Shown here: positions 39,388 to 46,913 of the stretch, piece after piece
Numbering within the stretch: the first letter of the stretch is position 1
Layout of the letters: the number at the start of each line of letters is the position of its first letter
Source: Streptomyces tagetis
Lineage (GTDB): Bacteria; Actinomycetota; Actinomycetes; Streptomycetales; Streptomycetaceae
Assembly: GCF_018069565.1 (NCBI RefSeq)
Contig: NZ_JAGPNL010000007.1
Span: 124,001 to 188,000, forward strand
DNA length: 64,000 nucleotides
Reading direction: 5' to 3'
Translations under genes and position numbers: made by a program
The notes under the pieces: model-generated
Database searches by the model: none
The model's input: the letters and a program-made list of their open reading frames with translations, nothing else
What the model was told of the DNA's origin: nothing

Positions 39388-39409
39388 AGCTCACGCACCG
39401 CTCACGCAA
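39388..39409. repeat. Two CGCTCACGCA-type repeats near the right att site
   Basis: Two adjacent 11-bp units (AGCTCACGCAC, CGCTCACGCAA) 76 bp inside the right core, matching the four units near the left end. Candidate integrase arm sites. The 300 bp from 39180 to 39484 hold no supportable gene. Confidence 0.65.
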
Positions 39410-39484
39410 ACGGCCCCGGACGAGGAGTCCGAGGCCGAATAGGGCGCCTCCCTGGAGAGGAAACCCCAGGTCAGCGGCTTACTG

Positions 39485-39531
39485 CGCTGTGCCCCCGGCA
39501 GGATTCGAACCTGCGACACCCGCTTTAGGAG
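39485..39531. repeat. Right attachment site (within intact tRNA-Arg)
   Basis: 47 bp identical to 20231-20277, made of the 3' half of tRNA-Arg plus five downstream bases. The element replaces what lies downstream of the tRNA, so tRNA function is kept. Confidence 0.93.
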
Positions 39532-39562
39532 AGCGGTGCTCTATCCCCTGAGCTACGAAGGC
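39490..39562 (-). tRNA. tRNA-Arg (anticodon CCU)
   Basis: 73 nt on the minus strand. Acceptor GCCTTCG pairs with CGGGGGC, with discriminator A at 39490. The anticodon stem CCGCT/AGCGG encloses loop CTCCTAA (anticodon CCT, reads AGG). The T-arm GCAGG-TTCGAAT-CCTGC is canonical. CCA is not encoded. It is the integration target of the island to its left. Confidence 0.96.
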
Positions 39563-39695
39563 GTGGGATGTGTGGGTGCTCCGAGGGATTCGGGCATCCG
39601 CACGACGCGCCACCTGGGTGGTGCGCCACGGACAGTCTAGCGGGTGGGGCTGTGCCCCAGGTGTCGTGTGGTGGCTTCGGCGGCGGCCCGGGGTG

Positions 39696-41840
39696 TCATG
39701 GGGCCTCTGGGCGTCCTCGCTCCGATGTCAGGGTGTCGAGCAGGTGGCGGCCGGCGGTGGTGAAGGGGTGGGTGGGGCCCAGGCCGCGTTCTCGTCGGGT
39801 CACGACGTCTGTCATCAGCTCGATGGCCGCGTCCAGGTGGCCGCGTGCGGACTGGGTGCGGGCCAGGAGTTGCTGGGCGGAGAGCGTGATCGGGTAGTCG
39901 GCGCCGAAGCGGCGTCGGTATGCCTCGGTGACCCGCCGGATCTCCTCTTCGGCCTCCTCGAAGCGGCCCAACTGGTACAGCGCCCAGGCGTGGTTGTGAT
40001 GGGCGCCCCAGGTCACCGTGTGGTCGGGGCCCAGGGAGCGGACGCAGTCGGCGGGCAGGGAGAGCAGTGTGCCGTCCTCCTCGGTGAGCAGCTCGGGCGG
40101 GGTCAGCAGGACCAGCAGGCTGGAGCGGGAGCGCAGGGTCAGGGGGTGGGTGGGGCCGAGGGTTCTTCGGCGGCCGGCGGCGGTGGAGCGCAGGAGCGCC
40201 AGGGCCTCGGCGCGGCGGCCGAGGTTGCCGAGGACGAGTTGGAGGCCGTGGGCGCTGTCCAGGGTGTCGGGGTCGTCCGCCCCGAACAGGCGCTCCTGGG
40301 CAGCGTGGACGCGTACGAGCAGCGGCTCCGCCTCGGTGTATCGGCCCAGCCGGAAGAGGGCGCGTCCGGCGCGGGAGCGGGCGGCCAGGACGAGGCGGTG
40401 CTCGGCGCCGAGGCGGCGTTCGCCGAGGTCCGCAGCCATCCGGGCGGTCTCCCGGGCGGAGAGGTAGTCGCCGGTGCGGTGCAGGGCGGTGGACAGGCGG
40501 GTCGCCACGGCAAGCGCGTCGGCGGTCACCGAGGGGGTGCCTGCGCGTCGTAGGAGGGCCAGCGTGTGGGGCACCAGCAGCCGCAGGAGGGGATCGTGGG
40601 GGCCGGCGTCGGGCACGGCGGGTACGGCCGCGTCGAGGAGCCGGACCGCTGTGGTGCCGAGGGCCGGCAGCCTGTCCGCCGGCGTCGCCGCCGCGACGCT
40701 GTCCAGCAGCACCGCGTGGCTCTGTACGCACCGCACCCCGACGTCGACCAGTTCCGTCAGGGACTGGTCGAGCAGGGCCCTCAGGGCGATTTCGCAGCGG
40801 GCCCGGGGCAGGGCTCCGTCGATCTCGGCGCGGTTGAGCAGGGAGAGCGGCAGCGGCTCGGGGGCGAGGCGGGCCAGGAGCCTCAGCAGTGCGGTCGCCT
40901 CGGGCAGGCCGCGGGCCTCGAAGGCGTCGAGGGTCAGTTGCCAGGTCAGGCCGACCAGGTGCCGGGGGTCCTCGTCCGACAGGGCATCGGCCCCCTGGTC
41001 GATGAGTTCCACCCCCTCCTCGTCCTCCAGGCGGCGCCCGTAGGTCTCCATCGTCCAGGGATCGAGCACCTGTTGGGAGAGGAAGCCGCCCGCCAGCGTG
41101 AGGGCGAGCGGCAGCCGGCCGAGCCGTTCCGCGATCTCCGCGGCCTCCTCCCGGGTGCCGCTGTGCGGGGCGAGGTCCTGGAGCACCCGTGCGGCGTCCT
41201 CGCGTGGCAGTACGCCGATGTGCTGGAGCTCTGCCCCCGGCCACCAACGGGCGGCCGACCGGCGGGTGGTCACCAGGACCGTGCCGCGCGGGCTGGTCCG
41301 CAGCCAACTGCCGTCGCGGAGGATCTCGGGTTCGTCGGCGTTGTCGAGCACCAGCAGCCAGGGCTCGGCGGAGGCGTCGAGGTGCTGCCAGACGAGATCG
41401 GCGGCGGGGCGGAGTCCGTTGCGGGCGGCCAGCAGTTCACTGTCGTCGGCGCCCCGGTCGGAGGCGACGGCGAGCATGCCGGCGCGCAGGCTCGCGCGGT
41501 CCGAGGCGCTGACCCACAGGCCGACCCGGTCGCCTTCGCGGGTGGCCCGGTGGAAGAAGGTGTACGCGACGGCGGTCTTGCCGCTGCCGCCCATGCCGTA
41601 CAGGACGTAGACCTCGCCGCACCGGCCCGCCCGCACGCTCGCGTCCAGGCGTCGCAGTACCTCGGTGCGGTCACGCAGGACGGCCGGAGGCCGGCCGACG
41701 GCCGGGCGGCGTACCGAGTCGGGGCCGCCGGGCGGGGGCGGCGCGTCGCCGTAGTGGTGGTGTTCGCTGATGTGCTGGTCACCCGAGGTCTGGTAGACCC
41801 GGCCGCGGTCCTCGGCGTGGCCGTCCATCGCGCCGGTCAT
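39696..41840 (-). CDS. STAND/NLR-type ATPase with TPR repeats and N-terminal amyloid-like motif
   Basis: 714 aa from ATG 41840. Residues 14-31 (RVYQTSGDQHISEHHHYG) form a short polar motif. About 45-360 is an NB-ARC-type NTPase with Walker A GMGGSGKTA (82-90), Walker B-like LLVLDN and a sensor-like GTVLVTTRR. About 450-714 is made of TPR repeats (LDSAHGLQLVLGNLGRRAEALALL-like). This is the bacterial NLR layout: repeats sense a trigger, the NTPase oligomerises, and the N-terminal motif templates a partner. The ATGA overlap with the upstream gene, which carries a matching motif, supports that role. Confidence 0.85.
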   Translation of the reverse strand: MTGAMDGHAEDRGRVYQTSGDQHISEHHHYGDAPPPPGGPDSVRRPAVGRPPAVLRDRTEVLRRLDASVRAGRCGEVYVLYGMGGSGKTAVAYTFFHRATREGDRVGLWVSASDRASLRAGMLAVASDRGADDSELLAARNGLRPAADLVWQHLDASAEPWLLVLDNADEPEILRDGSWLRTSPRGTVLVTTRRSAARWWPGAELQHIGVLPREDAARVLQDLAPHSGTREEAAEIAERLGRLPLALTLAGGFLSQQVLDPWTMETYGRRLEDEEGVELIDQGADALSDEDPRHLVGLTWQLTLDAFEARGLPEATALLRLLARLAPEPLPLSLLNRAEIDGALPRARCEIALRALLDQSLTELVDVGVRCVQSHAVLLDSVAAATPADRLPALGTTAVRLLDAAVPAVPDAGPHDPLLRLLVPHTLALLRRAGTPSVTADALAVATRLSTALHRTGDYLSARETARMAADLGERRLGAEHRLVLAARSRAGRALFRLGRYTEAEPLLVRVHAAQERLFGADDPDTLDSAHGLQLVLGNLGRRAEALALLRSTAAGRRRTLGPTHPLTLRSRSSLLVLLTPPELLTEEDGTLLSLPADCVRSLGPDHTVTWGAHHNHAWALYQLGRFEEAEEEIRRVTEAYRRRFGADYPITLSAQQLLARTQSARGHLDAAIELMTDVVTRRERGLGPTHPFTTAGRHLLDTLTSERGRPEAP

Positions 41841-42247
41841 CGTTCGGTGGTGTGCTGGTCTCGTCCGGCCTGGTAGATACGGGCGTGGCCGGAGGCGGTG
41901 GCGTGCTGGGTGATCGTGGGACCGGTCGCCGTCGGCGGCTCGATCTCGTCGAGGAGCGCGCGCAGTTCCGCGGCGGCGCCGGGGTGGGCGGTGATCAGCC
42001 GCCGCAGCCGTCCTTGCCATTCCCGGCGCAGTTCGCCCAGTGTCTCCTGGTCGTCGGCCTCGTCGGCGGCCAGGGCGTCGTCACGGGTGGCGTCCAATTC
42101 GGCGGCGACCGCGTCGGCGCGGTGCGGCTGCATTCTGCGCCACAGCCGCGTGATTCCCTCTCGGGTGCGGTCCCAGGCGTCGGTTGTCATCAACGTGACC
42201 AATGTGGCTCCCGCGCTCTGCGCGAGCACTGCCGCCTCCGAGTCCAT
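41837..42247 (-). CDS. Small helical protein with C-terminal amyloid-like motif (Bell-type effector candidate)
   Basis: 136 aa. The first 105 residues are helical, with a moderately hydrophobic Ala-rich N-terminus (SAGATLVTLMTTDAWDRTREGITRLW) as in Bell domains, the proposed bacterial counterpart of fungal HeLo membrane-killing domains. The C-terminus SGHARIYQAGRDQHTTER matches the motif near the NLR N-terminus (R-I/V-Y-Q-x3-D-Q-H). The genes overlap by ATGA. Known NLR/Bell pairs with shared BASS amyloid motifs in actinomycetes have this layout; activity here is inferred. Confidence 0.65.
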   Translation of the reverse strand: MDSEAAVLAQSAGATLVTLMTTDAWDRTREGITRLWRRMQPHRADAVAAELDATRDDALAADEADDQETLGELRREWQGRLRRLITAHPGAAAELRALLDEIEPPTATGPTITQHATASGHARIYQAGRDQHTTER

Positions 42248-42473
42248 GGTTCCCCCTGCCTAAACTCTCCGAGTTTTCGGATCATATGTCGAAATGGCTG
42301 GTATGGGATGCGCTGTGATGTTGTGCTGTTTCGTGATCATTCATCGTCGCACTCTTGAGCCGGATGGGACAACCAGGGGTCATGGATGTCCTCTTCAGTG
42401 TGTCCGCTTATGGCGTGGCGAAGTCGATGTGCGCGACGCTACAGTGATGAACTCTGGCCCGATCTAGGGGGCG

Positions 42474-42749
42474 ATGGAAGTGACCAGACCTTGGGAAGCG
42501 GACCCCGCCACGTCATTCAAGCGGCGGCTGGGGAAAACGCCGCAGGAACTGGGGAACACGACCGATAATCCCGACTGCCCCGACATCTGGGAACTGGAGA
42601 ACGGGGACATCGCTGTCATCGGCCGTGACCTCACGGAACCTCTGGGGCGGAAGTTACCGGCGGGGGTCTCCGTCGGCGCGGACGAACGGCTCGTAGTCAT
42701 TCCGCGGAACATGTTGGTTGCGGCGAAACAGGACATCCCGAATGTTTGA
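42474..42749 (+). CDS. Small unknown protein upstream of DUF6879 gene
   Basis: 91 aa from ATG 42474. A basic N-terminus (SFKRRLGKTPQELG) is followed by a beta-rich stretch (CPDIWELENGDIAVIGRDLTE) and VIPRNMLVAAK. This type of small protein regularly precedes DUF6879 genes in Streptomyces. It overlaps that gene by eight bases, so the two are co-translated. Confidence 0.7.
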   Translation: MEVTRPWEADPATSFKRRLGKTPQELGNTTDNPDCPDIWELENGDIAVIGRDLTEPLGRKLPAGVSVGADERLVVIPRNMLVAAKQDIPNV

Positions 42750-43359
42750 ATCCTTCTCGCGTGGACTTTCCGCATACATGGATCGTCCCACGTATCACGC
42801 CGACTTTCGCCAGGTCTACGGGAGCGGGATTCGCCACCTGAACAAGCTCGAACGGGGGCAGGACTTCAAGGAGCGGGGATTCGCCAGTTGGGAGGCGTTC
42901 GCCGCCGGCGATTGGGACCGTGCGCTCGCCCTTGTCCAGGAGAAACGCGATGTCTACGCGCGACAGTTCCGCGAAGCGGAACGGCGGGGCATCCTGGAGC
43001 GGCGCCTGCGCGTGGTGGAATTCCCGGTGACCCCGTACGTGCAGTGGGAGCTTCACGTCCTGCGTCTGCGGGTGGAATTAGGCGACAACATCAGGGTGCT
43101 CGACGCCCGGAAGATCTCCGATATCGAGAAGGACCGCACGGTTCCCGAAGTGGTGATCCTCGGGGACGTCGCCATGTACGAAGTGCTCTATGACGGCGAC
43201 GGAAACGCGATGGGCGCGAACCGCTTCACCGACCCGGCCCTGATCCGCGAGACATCGGCCGGGTTCGAGGCGCTGTACGAGCGCGGGGAGGCGTTCCCTG
43301 ACTTCTTCGACCGGGAGATCGCGCCGCTGGGCCCGCCCGTGGTCGCCCACGGGACCTGA
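42742..43359 (+). CDS. DUF6879 family protein
   Basis: 205 aa from ATG 42742. It has the family pattern WDRALALVQEKRDVYARQFREAERRGI, then RVVEFPVTPYVQWELH and VLDARKI. Soluble, no catalytic motif recognised. The pair with the small upstream gene is a conserved Streptomyces unit, often near XRE-type regulators; function unknown. Confidence 0.8.
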   Translation: MFESFSRGLSAYMDRPTYHADFRQVYGSGIRHLNKLERGQDFKERGFASWEAFAAGDWDRALALVQEKRDVYARQFREAERRGILERRLRVVEFPVTPYVQWELHVLRLRVELGDNIRVLDARKISDIEKDRTVPEVVILGDVAMYEVLYDGDGNAMGANRFTDPALIRETSAGFEALYERGEAFPDFFDREIAPLGPPVVAHGT

Positions 43360-43371
43360 GCGCGCACCGGG

Positions 43372-43971
43372 TCAGGAGTGGGCCCTGAGGAGCGACCAGG
43401 CCAGGGCCGCGAGGTCGGCCGGGGTGGCCGGGCCCGGCAGGGTGCCCCGGGACCAGTGGGCGATCAGGGCGACCAGACCGCCGCCGACGAAGTGGGAGCG
43501 GGCCGCGGCCTCCGGGCCGGCCTGCTCGCGCCGGGCGTCGCAGCGCCAGGCTTCCGCGAGCCGGCTCCGCAGCCGGGCGGCGCAGCGGGCGCTGCCGTCC
43601 TCGCCCAGCATCCGTGCGTACAGCGGGCGGTGCCGGGCGACGTGGGTGAAGAGCGTGACCAGATGGCCCGGCGGAGCGGGATCGGCCGGGTCCGGTCCCG
43701 GGGCGCCGCGGCAGGCGCGGACCGCCTCGACCAGGTCGGTCATCGCACTGTCGGCCGCGTCGAGGAGGAGGTCGTCGCGGTCCTTGTAGTGGAGGTAGAC
43801 CGTCGCCCGGCTGACCTCGGCGCGTTCCGCGATCTCCGCCATGGTGATGGTGTCCGGGTCGCGTTCCGTGGACAGGGCGAGCACGGCCGCGTGCAGCCGC
43901 GCGCGGGTGCGGCGGGCCCGGGGATCGTCCGAGGTGGTCCGGGAGACGGGGGTCGGGGCGGTGCCGGGCAT
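43372..43971 (-). CDS. TetR-family transcriptional regulator
   Basis: 199 aa. N-terminal helix-turn-helix at about 20-70 (ITMAEIAERAEVSRATVYLHYKDRDDLL). The C-terminal ligand domain is variable and includes HLVTLFTHVARHRPLYARMLGEDG, typical of the Streptomyces TetR_C group. It converges with the DUF6879 gene at 12 bp. No target gene is obvious; the DsbA-TPR gene lies upstream on the same strand. Confidence 0.9.
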   Translation of the reverse strand: MPGTAPTPVSRTTSDDPRARRTRARLHAAVLALSTERDPDTITMAEIAERAEVSRATVYLHYKDRDDLLLDAADSAMTDLVEAVRACRGAPGPDPADPAPPGHLVTLFTHVARHRPLYARMLGEDGSARCAARLRSRLAEAWRCDARREQAGPEAAARSHFVGGGLVALIAHWSRGTLPGPATPADLAALAWSLLRAHS

Positions 43972-44092
43972 GGGCGCGGGTCCTCCGGTCGGGGGGAAGG
44001 CGGGCTCAGGGGCTACGCGGGTACGAGGCTGTGGGTCTACGCGGCCACGGATGCGGGGCGATGGGCCCCTACCGCTGCGGGAGGGCCGCCCC

Positions 44093-45097
44093 TCACGTCC
44101 CGTAGGACGGCGTCATCGCCCTCGCCAGGCGCAGGTGGGCCGCCGCCTCCTCGGCGCGGCCCCGGCGTTCGAGGGTGCGGCCGAGCAGCAGGCGGGCGTA
44201 CGAGTCGTCGGGGACCCGCGTGACCAGCGGACGCAAGATGGCCTCCGCCTGGGCCAGTTGGGCGGAGTGGAAGTAGGCGCGGGCGGCCAGCGTGCGGACC
44301 CCGCGGTCCGTCCCCTGCTCGGTCAGGAGCGGGGCGAGCAGGGTGAGGCAGCCCAGCGGGTCGCCCAGGTCCAGGAGGGCTTCCGCCTCGCGGAACCGCC
44401 GTACCTCGGCCGGCAGGCTCCGCTCGTCCCCCGTGGCCGCGGCCCGCAGGAACTCCGCGATGGCCTCCGGCGGTTGGGCGCCGGTGAGGGAGCGGCCCGC
44501 GACGACGAAGGTCGGCGAGTTGGTGACGCCCCGGGCCTTTCCGGAGAGCAGCAGTTCCCGTACCGCCGTCTCGCCCTCGCCCCGCGCGAGCAGGTCCGGG
44601 CCCTCGGGGAAGCCGGCCGCGCGGGCGACGTCGGCCAGGACCTGAGGCGAGCCGATGTCCCGGGCCTCGACGAAGTGGGCCCGCAACAGGGCCCGCGCCA
44701 CGGCGTCCTGCGTTCCGGGGGCGCCGTGGTCGAGGGCGAGGACCAGCAGGCGGTGCGCGTCGTGGCTGCTGGTGCGCCAGGCCGCGCCCCAGCGGGGGCC
44801 GATGCCCTCCTCCGCGGCGATGCGGGAGACGCGGGTCCGGTTCTCGGCCGGGGAGAGGCCGGGGGCGCACTGGCGCAGCGCCTCGTCCACCAGCGGGTCG
44901 CGCAGCTCGTCGTCGAGCGGGACCGCCGGGTCGGGCGCCATCGGGTCCACGCGGAACGGACGCCACACCACCTCGGCACCGCCCGCGCCCCGGACCCCCG
45001 TCTCCTCCCCGCCCAGGTCGGCGAGGGCGCGTTCCAGTCGGCGCCGGCCGATGTAGGCCCACGCGCACACGACGTCCGCCCAGATCTCGATCACCAT
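44093..45097 (-). CDS. DsbA/FrnE-like oxidoreductase fused to TPR repeats
   Basis: 334 aa from ATG 45097. About residues 1-220 have the FrnE-type thioredoxin fold with helical insertion (IEIWADVVCAWAYIGRRRLERAL, then TNSPTFVVAGR). The usual CPWC active site reads CAWA, so only the first Cys is present and disulfide exchange is doubtful. About 235-334 are TPR-like helices (LLAPLLTEQGTDRG, then LAQAEAILRPLV). The tandem direct repeat at 45112-45144 lies immediately upstream. Confidence 0.82.
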   Translation of the reverse strand: MVIEIWADVVCAWAYIGRRRLERALADLGGEETGVRGAGGAEVVWRPFRVDPMAPDPAVPLDDELRDPLVDEALRQCAPGLSPAENRTRVSRIAAEEGIGPRWGAAWRTSSHDAHRLLVLALDHGAPGTQDAVARALLRAHFVEARDIGSPQVLADVARAAGFPEGPDLLARGEGETAVRELLLSGKARGVTNSPTFVVAGRSLTGAQPPEAIAEFLRAAATGDERSLPAEVRRFREAEALLDLGDPLGCLTLLAPLLTEQGTDRGVRTLAARAYFHSAQLAQAEAILRPLVTRVPDDSYARLLLGRTLERRGRAEEAAAHLRLARAMTPSYGT

Positions 45098-45111
45098 ACG
45101 ATCGAGAGTAG

Positions 45112-45144
45112 GCGACACCTGTCCAGTAAGCGACACCTGTCCAG
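45112..45144. repeat. Two direct copies of GCGACACCTGTCCAG, 18-bp period
   Basis: Exact 15-bp repeats at 45112-45126 and 45130-45144, in the 57-bp gap between the DsbA-TPR start and the end of the IclR gene. They look like paired operator sites over the DsbA-TPR promoter. Confidence 0.6.
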
Positions 45145-45154
45145 GTGGCGGTGC

Positions 45155-46864
45155 TCACGCCGGGGCGACTCCGGTGAACCGTCCGGCCACCCGCAGGTCC
45201 GCCTCGATGCCGTCGGCCGTGCGGCGCAGCTCCGGCAGGATCTCCGTGACGCACTCCTCGGGCGTCCGGCGGGCGGCGTGCATCGCCACGTTGACCGCCG
45301 CCACCGCCCGGCCCGTACGGTCGCGCACCGGCACCGCGATCGACCGCAGCCCCGCCTCCAACTCCTCGTCGACCAGGGCGTATCCACGCTCCCGCACCTC
45401 GTCGAGGAGCCGGGGGAGACCGGCCGCCGGGGCAGGCGGGCGGGCGTCGGCCGGGAGGCCGGCCAGCAGCACCCGGCCGAGCGAGGTCGCGTACGCCGGG
45501 AGCCGGGCGCCGATGGCGACGCGGGCGCTCATCACCCGGCCCGCCGAGGCCCGCGCCGTGTACTGGATCTCCTCGCCGGTCTCCGCCAGGACGGCAAGCG
45601 AGGCCGATTCGCTCACCCGGTCGGCGAGCGCGGCCAGGTGGGGTTCCGCGATCCGGGGCAGTGAGGTGCGGGACAGCGGCGGGAAGCCGAGGGACAGCAC
45701 CCCGGGCGTCAGCGCGAAGGTGCGGCCGGGACCCGGCGCGACCAGCCCCGCGTACTCGTACGTGATCAGCGCGCGGCGTGCCGTCGCCCGTGCCAGGCCG
45801 GTCGCCTCGGCGACCTGGGTGAGGGTGAGCGCGGAGCGGCCCTCGCCGAACGCGGTCAGCACGGTCAGTCCCCGCGCCAGCGACTCGACGAACTCCCGGC
45901 CCAGCTCCTGCTTGGAGGCGCCCGTCCAGATGGCCAGGCCCGCCGGGGCAGGGCCCGGTGACGGCGGCGGGGCGTCGCGCAGCTCGGCCTCCATCGCCCG
46001 TACCGCCGTGCGCAGTTCGGGGAGCAGCGTCTCGCGCAGGCCCTGCGCGGTGTGCCGGCTGGTGTGGCTCACCACGTTGGCCACGCACGCCACCCGGCCG
46101 GTGCCCGGGTCCCGTACCGGCGCCGAGACGGCGACCAGGCCCGGTTCGATCAGCTCGTCGTCCAACGCCCAGCCACGGGACGCCGCTTCGGCCGCCCGCC
46201 GCTCGAACTCCCCGTCCGGCATGGGGGCTTCGCGGGGCGGTACGGCGGGGAAGGTGTGGTCCCTCGGGTCGGCGGCCCTGCGTGCGCGCCAGTGGCGCCA
46301 GTCGTCCTCGCTCCACTCGGCGGCGAACAGCGGTCCCGGGGCGGTGCGTTCGGCGGGCAGCAGGTCGCCGATGCGGAAGCTCAGGGACATCGCCCGGCGG
46401 CGGGTGGCCTGGTGGATGAAGCGGATGCCGTCCCGGTCGCCGACCGCGAGGGAGACCGACTCGTCCAGGGCGTCCGCGAGGGCGTCGGCGCGGGCGCCGA
46501 GCAGGGCGGGCAGGCGCAGGGCGGCCAGGTAGGCGTTGCCCAGCTCCATCAGGCGGGGGGCGAGGGTGACGTCCCGGCCGTCCAGGCGGACGTATCCCAT
46601 CCGGGCGAGGGTCGCGGTGATCCGGTCGACGGTGGACCGGGCCAGTCCCGTGGCCTTCTCCAGCCCGCTCGCGCTGAGCGTGGCGTCCGCCTCGGTCAGT
46701 TCCCGCAGCACGGCGATCCCGCGCAGCAGCGGCGTGACGGCTTCGGCGGGCGTGACACCCCGGGCGGGGGTGGCCGCCTGGGCGCGCGTGAGCGTCGTGG
46801 CCGCCTCGGCCGGCGCGGCGGCGCCCTCGTCGCGGGCGGCGTCGTTCGTGGTCTTGGCGGGCAT
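45155..46864 (-). CDS. Double IclR-family regulator (two complete modules in one chain)
   Basis: 569 aa from ATG 46864 behind GGAGAG. Two IclR units follow each other. The first has its HTH at about 50-110 (LSASGLEKATGLARSTVDRITATLARMGYV) and an effector domain to about 300. The second has its HTH at about 325-385 (LTLTQVAEATGLARATARRALITYEYAGLV) and an effector domain to the end. A single-chain pseudo-dimer is implied. Tandem IclR proteins in actinomycetes often control aromatic catabolism. Here its neighbours are a DsbA-TPR gene and a secreted protease, so the target is open. Confidence 0.88.
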   Translation of the reverse strand: MPAKTTNDAARDEGAAAPAEAATTLTRAQAATPARGVTPAEAVTPLLRGIAVLRELTEADATLSASGLEKATGLARSTVDRITATLARMGYVRLDGRDVTLAPRLMELGNAYLAALRLPALLGARADALADALDESVSLAVGDRDGIRFIHQATRRRAMSLSFRIGDLLPAERTAPGPLFAAEWSEDDWRHWRARRAADPRDHTFPAVPPREAPMPDGEFERRAAEAASRGWALDDELIEPGLVAVSAPVRDPGTGRVACVANVVSHTSRHTAQGLRETLLPELRTAVRAMEAELRDAPPPSPGPAPAGLAIWTGASKQELGREFVESLARGLTVLTAFGEGRSALTLTQVAEATGLARATARRALITYEYAGLVAPGPGRTFALTPGVLSLGFPPLSRTSLPRIAEPHLAALADRVSESASLAVLAETGEEIQYTARASAGRVMSARVAIGARLPAYATSLGRVLLAGLPADARPPAPAAGLPRLLDEVRERGYALVDEELEAGLRSIAVPVRDRTGRAVAAVNVAMHAARRTPEECVTEILPELRRTADGIEADLRVAGRFTGVAPA

Positions 46865-46913
46865 CGGCTCTCCGGTACGGCGGGTGAGGCAGGGCTACGG
46901 TAGTCCGGGAGCC

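Larger units (their letters stand above)
20231..39531. mobile_element. Genomic island integrated at tRNA-Arg(CCU), no integrase visible
   Basis: About 19.3 kb bounded by perfect 47-bp direct repeats of the tRNA-Arg 3' half. The intact tRNA is regenerated at the right end. Short CTCACGCA repeats just inside each end look like arm-type integrase sites. The left half (20600-27960) is visibly richer in A/T than the flanks; the right half is host-like, so the element looks composite. Cargo is defence-like genes plus an FxLD lanthipeptide cluster. No tyrosine or serine recombinase, excisionase, relaxase or FtsK-like transfer gene was seen, so it is probably a decayed or satellite-like element mobilised in trans. 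Confidence 0.85.

Noticed and set aside
39186-39398. 70-codon minus-strand frame near the right att site, possible integrase remnant
   Set aside because: Sequence is Arg/Thr-rich and shows none of the tyrosine recombinase C-terminal residues (R, H-x-x-R, Y).
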